A stretch of DNA of 64,000 bases from Rhodococcoides corynebacterioides NBRC 14404 (GCF_001894765.1 NZ_BCWV01000008.1:117278-181277), one strand, 5' to 3'; shown: positions 35,020 through 46,173, counted from the stretch's first letter. The notes: generated by a model not told the origin, from the letters alone. Numbers and translations are program-made.

Positions 35020-35667
35020 ATGGAACTCACCGAGGCGATGCGAACCACGGGGACGTGTCGGCGATACACGAAGGATCCCGTCCCGGACGAGGTCCTGCGC
35101 ACCGCCTTCGACCACGCACGGTTCGGCCCCCAGGGCGGCAACCGCCAGCCCGTCCGCTGGATCGTCGTCCGCGACGCGGAGCGCAAGCAGGCGCTCCAGG
35201 ACCTCTACCTGCCGATGTGGGACGCCTACTTCCAGGGCATCACCGGCGGCACGGTGTCCGTGGGCGCGCTGCCCAAGACGGTGCAGGACGCCGACTACTT
35301 CGCACGCCACCTCGCAGAGGTCCCCGCGATCATCGTCGTATGTGCCGCACTCGACGGTCTGCACCCCACCGACCACGAACTCGGCCGACTGTCGGTCGTC
35401 GGCGGCGCCTCCATCTACCCCACCATGCAGAACCTCTGCCTGGCCCTCCGCGACCAGGGCGTCGCCACCGCGGTGACCACGCTGCTGTGCCACGAGGAGC
35501 CGGCCGTGCGCGAGATGCTCTCCATCCCCGACGACTACATCACGGCCGCCCACATCGCCGTCGGCTACCCGGAGCGCGCGTTCCCCACCAAGCTGACGCG
35601 CAGCCCCGTCGAGGACATCGTGTCGCTCGAATCGTTCGACCGCCCGATGTTCGCCGCCACCGTCTGA
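35020..35667 (+). CDS. Nitroreductase-family flavoprotein
   Basis: A 215-residue FMN-dependent reductase. It starts with the RRYTKDPVPDEVLRTAFDHARFGPQGGNRQPVRWIVV FMN-binding pattern, has GASIYPTMQNLCLALRDQGVATAVTT in the dimer core, and ends HIAVGYPE. Members reduce nitro groups, quinones or enones using NAD(P)H. ATG at 35020 follows AAGGGGA. It is the first gene of an operon with an acyl-CoA ligase and a TetR regulator, divergent from the monooxygenase, suggesting shared breakdown of a cyclic or xenobiotic compound. Confidence 0.85.
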   Translation: MELTEAMRTTGTCRRYTKDPVPDEVLRTAFDHARFGPQGGNRQPVRWIVVRDAERKQALQDLYLPMWDAYFQGITGGTVSVGALPKTVQDADYFARHLAEVPAIIVVCAALDGLHPTDHELGRLSVVGGASIYPTMQNLCLALRDQGVATAVTTLLCHEEPAVREMLSIPDDYITAAHIAVGYPERAFPTKLTRSPVEDIVSLESFDRPMFAATV

Positions 35668-35693
35668 TCCCCCGCTACCCGACAAGGACTCTC

Positions 35694-37256
35694 GTGCCCG
35701 GACTCGCCCCTCAGCACCGCTCCCTCACCGGCCGCGCCACGATCGGTGACCAACTTCGTCGTCACGCTCGGACGCAGCCGACCAAGACCGCGTTCATCAG
35801 CTACGACGCGGACGGCACCAGGGTCGTCACCACCTACGGTCAGCTGGACAGTGCTGCGAACCGCTTCGCGAACGTCCTGCTCGGGCTCGGCGTCTCGCCC
35901 GGTGACCGCGTCGCATCCATGGCGCGCAACAGCATCGACGTCGTGATCGCCTACTACGGCACTCTCAAGGTCGGGGCCGCCTTCACCGGCATCAACGTCC
36001 TGTATCGCGACGCCGAGGTCCGCCACCAGCTCGAGCATGCCGAGCCCACCGTCGTGGTGGCCGGACCCGAGTTCGCCGACACGGTACGACGCGTCCTGCC
36101 CGACGGCACCACGCTGCTCACCTACGGCGGCGACTGCGCGACGGCCATGGCGGACGCATCCGACACCGAGCCCGTCGTCGAGATGGACGAGAACGACATC
36201 GCGATGATGGTCTACACCTCCGGCACCGAGGCGGCGCCGAAGGGCGTGATGATCCCGCATCGCAACTTCCTGATCTCGACGGCGCCGGCGTGGAGTTGGG
36301 GCCTGCGCACCGGCCCCGAGGACACCTGGCTGTTCGTCATGCCCTTCCACACCATCGCCGGCCTCGGATCGATGACCACGCTGACGCTCATGGGCGCCAC
36401 CCTGGTGCTCCCGTCCAGCGTGGACCCGGCCCGATCGCTGCAGATCATCGCCGACGAGAAGGTCTCCGTCATCGCGCAGACGCCCACCTTCTACTTCGCG
36501 CTCGCGCGGGAGGCCACGTTCGGTCCCGGCGCCGTCGGCCAGGTGCGTCGTTGCCTGACCTACGGCGGTCAGGTCTCCCCGCACACCATTTCCGCCTGGG
36601 CGGACGCTGCGCCCGAGGCGATCTGGGGTACGTACTGGGGACAGTCGGAGCTGTCCCAGCTCGGCTCGGTCGGCTGGTTCACCACGCTCGACGACATCCC
36701 GGACGCGGACCCGTCCTGGATCGGCAAGCCCGTCACCCACCTCGAGGTGCGCGTGGTCGACGCCGACGGCAACGACGCCGAGACCGGCGAACTGCTTTGC
36801 CGCACACCATCGGTGATGCTCGGCTACTTCAAGGACGACGAGCGGACGGCGGACGTGTTCCGCGACGGCTGGGTCCACACCGGCGACATGGTGCGCCGCG
36901 ACGCGGACGGCAACCTCTTCTTCTACGATCGCAAGAAGGACATGATCAAGTCCGGCGGAATGAACGTGTCGAGCCAGGAGGTGGAGCGGGTGCTGCACAG
37001 CCACCCCGACATCGCCCGCGCGGCCGTCGTCGGCATGCCCGATCCGTACTGGTCCGAGGCCGTCACCGCCTTCGTCATCGCGGCCGACGGCGTGCACCCG
37101 GACCCCGACGCCGTCATCGAGTTCTGCCGGGCCGAGCTGGCGTCGTACAAGGCGCCGAAGTCGGTGCACGTGGTCACGGAACTGCCCGTCGACGCGCAGG
37201 GCAAGATTCTCAAGCGCGAGCTCCGCGCGCTGGCGGTGGCGCCGGAACCGGCGTGA
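35694..37256 (+). CDS. Acyl-CoA synthetase (AMP-forming ligase)
   Basis: A 520-residue adenylate-forming enzyme. ATP motif VYTSGTEAAPKGVMIPHRN is followed by the WGQSELSQ adenine motif (a variant of the usual TE), DGWVHTGDMV, and KSGGMNVSSQEVER; the catalytic Lys is in AQGKILKRE. The GTG at 35694 follows CAAGGA. The stop overlaps the TetR start (GTGA). It would activate the acid formed downstream of the monooxygenase and nitroreductase steps; the substrate is not visible. Confidence 0.88.
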   Translation: MPGLAPQHRSLTGRATIGDQLRRHARTQPTKTAFISYDADGTRVVTTYGQLDSAANRFANVLLGLGVSPGDRVASMARNSIDVVIAYYGTLKVGAAFTGINVLYRDAEVRHQLEHAEPTVVVAGPEFADTVRRVLPDGTTLLTYGGDCATAMADASDTEPVVEMDENDIAMMVYTSGTEAAPKGVMIPHRNFLISTAPAWSWGLRTGPEDTWLFVMPFHTIAGLGSMTTLTLMGATLVLPSSVDPARSLQIIADEKVSVIAQTPTFYFALAREATFGPGAVGQVRRCLTYGGQVSPHTISAWADAAPEAIWGTYWGQSELSQLGSVGWFTTLDDIPDADPSWIGKPVTHLEVRVVDADGNDAETGELLCRTPSVMLGYFKDDERTADVFRDGWVHTGDMVRRDADGNLFFYDRKKDMIKSGGMNVSSQEVERVLHSHPDIARAAVVGMPDPYWSEAVTAFVIAADGVHPDPDAVIEFCRAELASYKAPKSVHVVTELPVDAQGKILKRELRALAVAPEPA

Positions 37257-37879
37257 GTACTCCCCACGGTGATGCCGTCGTCCCCCGTGCGGTGCGGACC
37301 CTGCGGCGCAAGGAGGACATTGCGTCGCAGGCCGCAGCGATCTTCGCGCGGGACGGCTATGCGAACGTCGGGATGCGCGACATCGCGGATGCGGTCGGGA
37401 TTCGGGGAGCCAGTCTCTACCACCACTTTCCGTCGAAGGAAGAGATCCTCTTCGCGATCTGCCTGACCGTCACGCGCGAGCCCGTCGAGGAGAATCTGCC
37501 GCTGCTCGACGCGCCGGGCACTCCCACCGAGCGTCTGTCGGCCCTGGTCCGCGCCCACCTGCACCACCTGACGCGACGACGCGTCGAGTACGTCGTCGGG
37601 TTGCACGAACTGGCGTCGCTGCTACCGGAGCACCGCGCGGCCGTCGAGGACTACCGACGCCACTATCAACGGCGCGTGCGCGACGTGGTGGCTGCCGGCA
37701 TGCGCACGGGCGAGTTCGGGGTGCCCGACGCCCGGATCGCCGCGTTCGCGCTCGTGGACATGCTCAACGGCATCAGTGCCTGGTACCACGAGGGCGGGGA
37801 TCTCGGCATCGACGAGGTCAGCGATGCGTACGTCGATCTCGCGGTACGTCGACTGCTGGGAGGTGTTCCGCGTGAGTGA
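37253..37879 (+). CDS. TetR-family regulator
   Basis: A 208-residue repressor. The HTH is IFARDGYANVGMRDIADAVGIRGASLYHHFPSKEEIL; the ligand domain follows with a TetR_C-like QRRVRDVVAAGMRTGEF. It closes the nitroreductase-ligase operon and probably controls it and the divergent monooxygenase through the CTAAC-N4-GTTAG site. The GTG start overlaps the ligase stop. Its own stop overlaps the start region of the serine hydrolase. Confidence 0.88.
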   Translation: MSTPHGDAVVPRAVRTLRRKEDIASQAAAIFARDGYANVGMRDIADAVGIRGASLYHHFPSKEEILFAICLTVTREPVEENLPLLDAPGTPTERLSALVRAHLHHLTRRRVEYVVGLHELASLLPEHRAAVEDYRRHYQRRVRDVVAAGMRTGEFGVPDARIAAFALVDMLNGISAWYHEGGDLGIDEVSDAYVDLAVRRLLGGVPRE

Positions 37880-39032
37880 TGGTTTGTCGGTCGAGGGCCG
37901 GTGCGACGCAGCGTTTCACGACGTCGCCGACGCACTGCGGGCGAACCTCGCATCCGGCGCCGAGGTCGGCGCGTCGGTCGTGGTCGACCTCGACGGCCAG
38001 ACGGTGGTTGACCTCTGGGGTGGGCACCGCGACGCCGAACGCACGATTCCGTGGACCGAGGACACCGTCGTCAACGTCTGGTCCACCACGAAGACGGTCA
38101 CCGCGTTGGCCACCCTCATGGTGATCGACCGCGGCCTCCTCGACCCCTATGCCCCGGTCGCGCGATATTGGCCCGAATTCGCTGCGGCAGGCAAGGATCG
38201 GATCGAGGTGCGGCACATCCTGTCGCACTCGTCGGGTGTCTCGGGCTGGGACCGACCGATCTCCGTGCAGGACCTGTACGACCACGAGTCCGCCGTCGCG
38301 AAGCTCGCCGCACAGGCGCCGTGGTGGGAGTCTCGCACCACGTCCGGCTACCACGCTGCCTCGCAAGGGCATCTGCTCGCCGAGCTGATCCGGCGTGTCA
38401 CGGGAAAACCCCTGCGGGAGTTCGTCGCCGACGAGATCGCCGGCCCGCTCGGGGCGGACTTCCAGATCGGCCTGCGCCCCGGGGATCGTGGCCGCGTAGC
38501 CGACGTGATCGCCCCACCTCCCCCGCCGCGGGTCGACGTCCCCGATCCCGACAAGGTCCGTATCAGGACCTTCGGTGGTCCGGTCGTGGCGCCGGATGCC
38601 GCCAACACGGACGAGTGGCGCGCCGCCGACATGGGCGCGCTCAACGGGCACGGCAACGCCCGGTCCGTCGCGCGGATGCTGTCGGAGATCTCGCGAGGCG
38701 GGGAGGTGAACGGGGTCCGCCTGCTGAGTCCGGACACCGTCGACCTGGCCTTCGAGCAGCAGACCGACGGGATGGACCTCGTTCTCGGCATCCCCCTCCG
38801 CTTCGGCATGGGCTTCGCTCTGCCGCACCCCGAGACGGTTCCGTACATCCCCGACGGCCGCATCTGCTTCTGGGGAGGCTGGGGCGGGTCGATGATCGTG
38901 ATGCACCCCGAGTCGCGCCTGACCTTCTCCTACGCGATGAACAAGATGGGCAGCGGCATCATCGGGTCCGACCGGGCCGAGCAATACCTCCGGGCGACGT
39001 ACGCGGCGCTGGCGAGGACAACGACTCGATGA
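37872..39032 (+). CDS. Serine hydrolase, class C beta-lactamase fold (EstB-like)
   Basis: A 386-residue esterase or beta-lactamase-like protein without a signal peptide. The SxxK motif is STTK (Ser71, Lys74), the Tyr motif is SGYHAASQG, and the C-terminal GGWGGSMIVMHPE replaces the KTG box. Such cytoplasmic proteins are usually esterases or lactone hydrolases. The GTG at 37872 was chosen over 37863 because GGGAGG sits at the right distance. It overlaps the TetR gene by eight bases and may hydrolyse the ester made by the monooxygenase. Confidence 0.82.
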   Translation: MSDGLSVEGRCDAAFHDVADALRANLASGAEVGASVVVDLDGQTVVDLWGGHRDAERTIPWTEDTVVNVWSTTKTVTALATLMVIDRGLLDPYAPVARYWPEFAAAGKDRIEVRHILSHSSGVSGWDRPISVQDLYDHESAVAKLAAQAPWWESRTTSGYHAASQGHLLAELIRRVTGKPLREFVADEIAGPLGADFQIGLRPGDRGRVADVIAPPPPPRVDVPDPDKVRIRTFGGPVVAPDAANTDEWRAADMGALNGHGNARSVARMLSEISRGGEVNGVRLLSPDTVDLAFEQQTDGMDLVLGIPLRFGMGFALPHPETVPYIPDGRICFWGGWGGSMIVMHPESRLTFSYAMNKMGSGIIGSDRAEQYLRATYAALARTTTR

Positions 39033-39050
39033 CCGCAGCATGCGACCCGG

Positions 39051-39097
39051 GATCGTGGAATCCGAACCCCGCATTCCGGGGCTGAAAATCCACGATC
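39051..39097. repeat. 47-nt palindromic repeat, upstream copy (second cassette)
   Basis: Outer arms GATCGTGGA and TCCACGATC are perfect; an inner stem of CCCCG/CGGGG surrounds a short loop. It begins 19 bases after the serine hydrolase stop and lies 55 bases upstream of the cassette gene. A copy of equal length and orientation is at 40252-40298. Confidence 0.85.
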
Positions 39098-39103
39098 GGC
39101 TCC

Positions 39104-39125
39104 TGTCGTACCCCTCCCCTACTCT
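39104..39125 (+). promoter_or_regulatory. PafBC/RecA-NDp-like promoter of the palindrome-cassette gene
   Basis: TGTCGTAC, eight bases, then TACTCT, located between the upstream palindrome and the gene. It therefore travels with the gene inside the palindromes. Confidence 0.55.
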
Positions 39126-39152
39126 CCGCACACACGATCCGGGGGGGAACCT

Positions 39153-40247
39153 ATGAGCAAGAGTCGACGTCGGGCCAAGGCCGCGAAGCGCACCGCGGCA
39201 GGCCGACCGAAGCAACGACCGGCACTGTACTGGCCCGCGGTGCTGAAACGATTCGCCGAGTGGTTGCTGCACTCGGGCTGCACCGCGGATCCGTTGGCCG
39301 CCTATTCGACGGCGATGGCAGTCGACCGATCCAGCGCCGATCGCCGCATCGTCATCGCGGGGGCGGACCTACCGTTGGAGTTGTTCGACACGGACTTGTA
39401 CGCCGAGGACTGCCTGCACACACCGTGGTCACCCGACGACACCGCCGATGCTCTCGCCTTGTTCGCGCGATTCGTTGTTGCCGAACGCATGTCGCCCGAG
39501 CAAGAGGTCCTGGTGACGGAGTTGGTCGACTTCGACCCGCTGGTCCCGCCACGGACGGCACCGGCCCCGCATCGGGGCTCGGCACCCCTCGGTCCGACCA
39601 CCCTGACGTCGCACGTTCGACGGGTCGCGGCCTGGTGTGAGGACAACGGCAGCGTCCCCGACCCTCGCTTCGCACAGCCCAGCGCGAGCAGGCAGGTTCG
39701 CGATGCGATCTACCCGGCGCAGGACGACGAGAACGACGTCGTCAGCGGACTGCTGTCGACGCTGAAGTACTACGTCGTGGTCCAGACCGCGCTGGGAGCT
39801 GGCGTCCTCCGCCGCGAGGACCGCGCGCTTCGAGCCGGCGACGCGTTCGATCACTGGCTCGCAGAGCCGAGCGAGGAGTGGGGGCGCCGCAGTCTCGTAG
39901 AGGCCTATGTCGAATGCATGCGACCGGTGGTCGTCCTCCGTGACGCCCGGGAGAAGCAGGAGGTGAACGCAGCCTGCGACGCGCTGTGGATGGTCCTCGT
40001 TCGTTCCTTGGTCGGCGACGCTGCGTACAACGGCGAAGCGTTCGCCACGGGTGACGGCACCGACGGCACGAATGTGAGAGCGTGGCTGTCCGTGCGACTG
40101 TCCACCATGATCGACCTCGGACTGATCGTCCCGGTGAACGGGCAGATGTGTGTTCCGGACTCCCACGCGCCGGCCCTTCTCGACGCGCTCGATCGCGTTC
40201 GTCTCGACACCCCGGCGTCGGCGGGAGAGGCGGTCGCACTCACGTGA
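39153..40247 (+). CDS. Unknown protein of a palindrome-bracketed cassette
   Basis: A 364-residue soluble protein that I do not recognise. The first 20 residues are strongly basic (SKSRRRAKAAKRTAAGRPKQR), which suggests nucleic-acid contact. The rest is helical, with WPAVLKRFAEWLL, a TTLTSHVRRVAAWCEDNG segment near residue 155 and ALWMVLVRSLVGDAAYNGE near 290; a tandem arrangement of two similar helical halves is possible. No nuclease or methylase motif is visible. ATG at 39153 follows GGGGGG. The stop is four bases before the downstream palindrome. A damage-type promoter lies inside the bracketed unit. Confidence 0.7.
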   Translation: MSKSRRRAKAAKRTAAGRPKQRPALYWPAVLKRFAEWLLHSGCTADPLAAYSTAMAVDRSSADRRIVIAGADLPLELFDTDLYAEDCLHTPWSPDDTADALALFARFVVAERMSPEQEVLVTELVDFDPLVPPRTAPAPHRGSAPLGPTTLTSHVRRVAAWCEDNGSVPDPRFAQPSASRQVRDAIYPAQDDENDVVSGLLSTLKYYVVVQTALGAGVLRREDRALRAGDAFDHWLAEPSEEWGRRSLVEAYVECMRPVVVLRDAREKQEVNAACDALWMVLVRSLVGDAAYNGEAFATGDGTDGTNVRAWLSVRLSTMIDLGLIVPVNGQMCVPDSHAPALLDALDRVRLDTPASAGEAVALT

Positions 40248-40251
40248 CCCT

Positions 40252-40298
40252 GATCGTGGAATCTGGGACCCGCTCTCCGGGGTCCCGATTCCACGATT
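40252..40298. repeat. 47-nt palindromic repeat, downstream copy (second cassette)
   Basis: Begins GATCGTGGAATC, has an inner GGGACCC/GGGTCCC stem, and ends ATTCCACGATT. It matches the 39051 copy in length, outer arms and orientation; the inner stem has changed on both sides so that pairing is kept, which points to selection on the hairpin. Confidence 0.85.
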
Positions 40299-40315
40299 CG
40301 CCCCACCCACGACAA

Positions 40316-40347
40316 CGGCCCGCCCCCACCGAGGTGGGGACGGGCCG
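40316..40347 (-). terminator. Terminator hairpin of the isocitrate dehydrogenase gene
   Basis: Arms CGGCCCG-C-CCCCACC and GGTGGGG-A-CGGGCCG form a stem of about 14 bp, 15 bases beyond the minus-strand stop codon. No clear T-run. Confidence 0.6.
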
Positions 40348-40361
40348 CGTCGTGAAGCTGT

Positions 40362-42596
<2,235 letters not shown>

Positions 42597-42828
42597 GTCA
42601 GGACTTGCCTCGTTTTCCGTCGGTTCGACGTCGTCTGTTCCTTGTGGGTTCGATGACAACTTTAGTCGTCTTCGTTCGTGCTGTGGCGACTGCGGTCGGA
42701 GCGGTTCGATGTGGCTCGCGACATACCTGACCAGCGACGACGCCGCCCGCTGACGACGCGAATTTCCTACTGGCCGGTAACCGACCGTGACCGGCGGGAA
42801 GGCTCGTCGCACCGGCCATACTGACGTC

Positions 42829-43515
42829 GTGGTCACGCCCGAGACATCCCTCGACCATCCGGTCGCCGAATCGCTTCGCACCCGCCACGCGCACCTCGCC
42901 CGTCGCCTCGGCGACGCGGTCACGTACGACGCCGACGTCGCCACCTTCGCCGACGTCGGCACCGACTGGGCGGCCCTCGCGGAGTTGCTCGGGCCCGGCC
43001 GGATGGCCGACCTCTTCTCCTCCGAGGCGACGCCGCCCGCGGACTGGGAGCCGACGTTCGAGCTCGCCGGTCTGCAACTGGTGTTCGCGGGCGACGTGCC
43101 CGCGGCGTCGTCGGTTCCGATCGTCGACCTCGGCGAGGCCGACTACCCGGCCATGCGGGCGTTGATCGACGTCACCAGGCCCGGCCCGTTCTGGCCACGA
43201 ACGCCGGAGCTGGGGACGTACCTCGGTGTGCGTGACGACGACGGCACGCTGGTCGCCATGGCCGGCGAGCGTCTGCAGCCGCCGGGGTGGACGGAGATCA
43301 GTGCGGTCTGCACCCTCCCGTCCGCGCGGGGGCAGGGGTTGGCCGGGGCGTTGGTCGGCGAGCTCGTCCGACGCATCCTCGCCCGCGGAGACCGGCCCTT
43401 CCTCCATCTCGCTGAAGCGAACACCGCGGCCTTGCGGGTGTACGAGCGGCTCGGGTTCGTCACGCGGCGGCACGTCCTGTTCCGGGGTTTCCGCACGCCG
43501 GGAGTCGATGAGTGA
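42829..43515 (+). CDS. GNAT-family N-acetyltransferase
   Basis: A 228-residue acetyltransferase; the C-terminal half carries the GNAT fold with [23 protein letters not shown] as acetyl-CoA loop and [18 protein letters not shown]. The N-terminal ~100 residues are a less conserved lid. CATACT at 42817-42822 precedes the GTG by six bases, so a leaderless mRNA is likely. The stop overlaps the MFS start (GTGA), so enzyme and transporter are coupled; acetylation and export or uptake of the same small molecule is possible. Confidence 0.82.
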   Translation: MVTPETSLDHPVAESLRTRHAHLARRLGDAVTYDADVATFADVGTDWAALAELLGPGRMADLFSSEATPPADWEPTFELAGLQLVFAGDVPAASSVPIVDLGEADYPAMRALIDVTRPGPFWPRTPELGTYLGVRDDDGTLVAMAGERLQPPGWTEISAVCTLPSARGQGLAGALVGELVRRILARGDRPFLHLAEANTAALRVYERLGFVTRRHVLFRGFRTPGVDE

Positions 43516-44744
43516 CCCGCATCGGCGGCGTCTTCGCCCTTCTCGCCGGGCTGTACTTCGCGCAGGGTCTGCCCTTCGGTTTCTTCACCCAGGCGCTCCC
43601 GGTGGTGCTGCGGCAGTCCGGCTACTCACTGGTGACCATCAGCGCGACCGGGGTGCTGTTCGCGCCGTGGGCGCTGAAGTTTCTCTGGGCGCCGTATGTC
43701 GACCGCTACGGGACGCGGCGGCGATGGCTGGTCTCGTTGCAATGCGGGGCCGCCGCCGTGGCGCTGGTGCTGGCGTCGCTCGATCTGTCGTCCGGTCTGG
43801 CGTGGCTGTTCGTCGGCATCGCGGTGATCAACCTGTTGTCTGCGACGCAGGACGTCGTGACCGACGGTCTGGCCGTGCGGTTGCTGTCGGCGCGAGATCG
43901 CGGCGTCGGCAACGGAATTCAGCTGGGCGCGTATCGGATCGGCATGATCGTCGGCGGGGGTGTTCTGCTCTGGCTGTTCTCGCTCGCCGGGTGGCGGGCG
44001 CTGTTCGTCGTCATGGCCGTGCTGATTCTGCTGTCCACCGTGCCCGTGCTGGCGTTACGACGAACCCTCGAGTCCGCCGACGCCACCCCGGCCGTCGATT
44101 CCTCCGCCGTGCGGCTGGCCGGGGCGTGGTGGGCGAGGTTGCGACGGCCGGGGGTCGTGGTGTTCGTCGGGCTGATCGTGGCGTACAAGTTCGGGAACTC
44201 GATGGGCTCGGCGTTGGTGGGCCCGTTCCTGTCGGACCTCGGGCTGTCGCTGGGGCAGATCGCTCTGCTGGAGGGCGGCCTGGCGTCGGCTTCGGCACTC
44301 GTCGGCGCGGCGCTCGGTGCGTGGTACGCGACGCGGTTCGGACGACGGCGTGCCCTGCTGGTCGCGGGCATCACCCAGACCCTGGCCCTCGGTTTCTACG
44401 TCGCCGCCGCGCTCGGGGTGGGCGGGTTCGCGATGGTGGTCACCGCCAACGTCGGTGAGCACGTCTTCGGCGGAGCCGCGACGGTGGTGCTGTTCGCGCT
44501 GATGATGGACGCGTCCGAGCGTGCCTTCGCCGGCACCGACTACACCCTGCTGGCCTGCGCCGTCGTGTTCTCGCAGGGGGCGGCCGGGCTGGCGGCCGGG
44601 GTGATCGGTGAGCTCTTCGGCTACGCCGTCATGTTCGGGACAGGGTTGGTGCTGTCCGGGGTGGGGTGCGCGGTGCTGCTGGTCGGCTTGCGGCGGGGGT
44701 GGGGGCCGGCCGTGCTGCACCGGGAACCGGCTCGTGCTCCGTGA
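43512..44744 (+). CDS. MFS transporter (AmpG-like)
   Basis: A 410-residue inner-membrane protein with 12 predicted hydrophobic segments. It opens LLAGLYFAQGLPFGFFTQALPVVLRQSGYS, close to the AmpG/acetyl-CoA-transporter branch of the major facilitator family, with LSATQDVVTDGLAVRLL in the first half. AmpG takes up anhydromuropeptides, but this short actinobacterial version has no proven substrate. It is translationally coupled to the GNAT gene. Confidence 0.82.
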   Translation: MTRIGGVFALLAGLYFAQGLPFGFFTQALPVVLRQSGYSLVTISATGVLFAPWALKFLWAPYVDRYGTRRRWLVSLQCGAAAVALVLASLDLSSGLAWLFVGIAVINLLSATQDVVTDGLAVRLLSARDRGVGNGIQLGAYRIGMIVGGGVLLWLFSLAGWRALFVVMAVLILLSTVPVLALRRTLESADATPAVDSSAVRLAGAWWARLRRPGVVVFVGLIVAYKFGNSMGSALVGPFLSDLGLSLGQIALLEGGLASASALVGAALGAWYATRFGRRRALLVAGITQTLALGFYVAAALGVGGFAMVVTANVGEHVFGGAATVVLFALMMDASERAFAGTDYTLLACAVVFSQGAAGLAAGVIGELFGYAVMFGTGLVLSGVGCAVLLVGLRRGWGPAVLHREPARAP

Positions 44745-44745
44745 G

Positions 44746-44767
44746 TGTCGGACCCCTGTGTCACAGT
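44746..44767 (+). promoter_or_regulatory. PafBC/RecA-NDp-like promoter before the small membrane protein
   Basis: TGTCGGAC, eight bases, then CACAGT. The first 12 bases match the copy at 8558 exactly (TGTCGGACCCCT). It begins two bases after the MFS stop. Confidence 0.45.
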
Positions 44768-44797
44768 GTCGCTCCCACGCGAGAACGGACCAGGGTC

Positions 44798-45163
44798 ATG
44801 ACGAACAACTTCCACAACAGCCCGAACTACGGGACCATCAACATCCACCAGACGACCGTCGGATACGTGGTGCCGCAGCGCTCGTGGGCTCGTCGTCATC
44901 CGATCCTCGCCCTGATTCTCGGGTTCTTCGCGCTCGGGTTCATCGTGGAGTACTGGTGGCTCGCGCTGCTCGGCGCTGCTGTCTGGCTGGGCGTCCGGTC
45001 GTACCGGAAGCGCGAGGCGGGTCGCGAGCTCGCGCGGCAGGAGCAGATGCGTCTGATCGCCAGCGCGCACGCGCAGAACCAGGCGTTTCTGCAGGGCAAC
45101 CACTTCGGCACGCACGGGCACTTCCCGGTGGACGGCCGCTACATCCACCCGCCGCAGGGATAA
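44798..45163 (+). CDS. Small membrane-anchored protein of unknown function
   Basis: A 121-residue protein I do not recognise. An Asn/His-rich N-terminus (NNFHNSPNYGTINIHQTT) is followed by one or two hydrophobic helices (about residues 35-65, ILALILGFFALGF and WLALLGAAVWLGV), then a basic, amphipathic helix (SYRKREAGRELARQEQMRLI) and a His-rich tail. It probably sits in the cytoplasmic membrane. It lies behind a damage-type promoter and 49 bases before the unknown paralogue. Confidence 0.55.
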   Translation: MTNNFHNSPNYGTINIHQTTVGYVVPQRSWARRHPILALILGFFALGFIVEYWWLALLGAAVWLGVRSYRKREAGRELARQEQMRLIASAHAQNQAFLQGNHFGTHGHFPVDGRYIHPPQG

Positions 45164-45212
45164 CGCCCGCGGCCCGGTCGATCCTCGGCGGGCGTCGCCC
45201 CGAACCACAGGC

Positions 45213-45917
45213 ATGACCTCTGCTCCGGACGCCGTTCCGTCGTGGACCTTCGCCTCGGACGACCTCATGACCCGCTACGTCGTGGTGACCGACGCACGGG
45301 TCGACATGACCGGGTGGTCGATCCACTACCACCACGTCGAGGGCCTGCCGGACTCGTCGCCGTTCGCGCCGGTGCCGGTTCGGGTCGACCCGCCCGACGA
45401 CTTCGTGTTCGACGACGACGGTGACACCCAGCTGTGGGCCGCCACCATCGAGGCGGCGGCGCTGCTCGACAGCTTCGTCTCGCCGGAGGGTCGCATACTC
45501 GCGGTCGACCAGTGGGATGCGATGACGACGTGGCTGGTGGAGTCGATGCGCGACGAACCGGCGGGGCTCATCATCGACCTCGGGCCGAACACCGAGATCC
45601 CGGAGGACGAGGTCGACGACATCGAGCTGGTCAACGCGCAACTCCACGTCCTGGACGACGGCGTGGTGATGGTGCGACGCTCGCACCGCGTCCTGCGGCA
45701 ACTACGGCTGGTCGACCATGCCGTGGATGGACTCGTGCTCGACCAGTGGCATCACGACGAGACGTTCGACGACTGCACCAACGGCTACCTCTTCACCCGC
45801 GACCACGTCCTCGCCGCCAGCGCGTGCGTCGCGTGGGTGCGGGATGCGGGAGGGGTGGAGGCGGCCAATCGGCTCGGGTGTTCGTTCGACTTTGCGGACG
45901 AGTTGCCACGCGGATGA
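45213..45917 (+). CDS. Unknown acidic protein, paralogue of the C-terminal half of the 8633 protein
   Basis: A 234-residue acidic protein. Over its whole length it follows residues about 225-465 of the 8633-10048 product; the best blocks are AQLHVLDDGVVMVRRS.RVLR, then DQWHHDETFDDCTNGYLFT and LAASACVAWVRDAGG. It lacks the first half of the larger protein and has a shorter acidic linker. No catalytic motif is visible. Conserved His-His-Asp and Cys residues could bind metal. ATG at 45213 has no strong ribosome site; the 45955 gene follows. Confidence 0.65.
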   Translation: MTSAPDAVPSWTFASDDLMTRYVVVTDARVDMTGWSIHYHHVEGLPDSSPFAPVPVRVDPPDDFVFDDDGDTQLWAATIEAAALLDSFVSPEGRILAVDQWDAMTTWLVESMRDEPAGLIIDLGPNTEIPEDEVDDIELVNAQLHVLDDGVVMVRRSHRVLRQLRLVDHAVDGLVLDQWHHDETFDDCTNGYLFTRDHVLAASACVAWVRDAGGVEAANRLGCSFDFADELPRG

Positions 45918-45919
45918 CC

Positions 45920-45948
45920 TGGACATCGCGCGGGAGCGGCGACACAAT
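45920..45948 (+). promoter_or_regulatory. Promoter of the small ORF at 45955
   Basis: TGGACA (45920-45925), 17 bases, then CACAAT (45943-45948), six bases before the ATG. Confidence 0.45.
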
Positions 45949-45954
45949 GCGAAG

Positions 45955-46173
45955 ATGCCGAGCCAGCGGAACGAGGACGTCTACGGCGAGGTCCCCTCCG
46001 TACACAAAGAACGCGCCGCCTGGTCCGGCCAATCGTCAGGACAGCACCTGGTAGCCGTCGCGACACGTCGGACCGTCGCTGAGGTGATGGCACGGGTCAA
46101 TCGGCGGTCCGGAGGATCTCTCGACCCTGCTGATGCGGCCGACTCAGTCAGAACCGACCGCAGCCGCCGTTGA
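45955..46173 (+). CDS. Small unknown ORF, possible antitoxin relic
   Basis: A 72-residue frame whose ATG lies six bases after a good promoter -10, hence probably leaderless. The product is basic at its end (TVAEVMARVNRRSGG...RTDRSRR) and has no recognised domain. It is followed within 80 bases by the C-terminal relic of a PIN-domain toxin, so it may be what is left of a VapB-type antitoxin gene, perhaps fused to unrelated sequence. It could also be non-coding. Confidence 0.35.
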   Translation: MPSQRNEDVYGEVPSVHKERAAWSGQSSGQHLVAVATRRTVAEVMARVNRRSGGSLDPADAADSVRTDRSRR

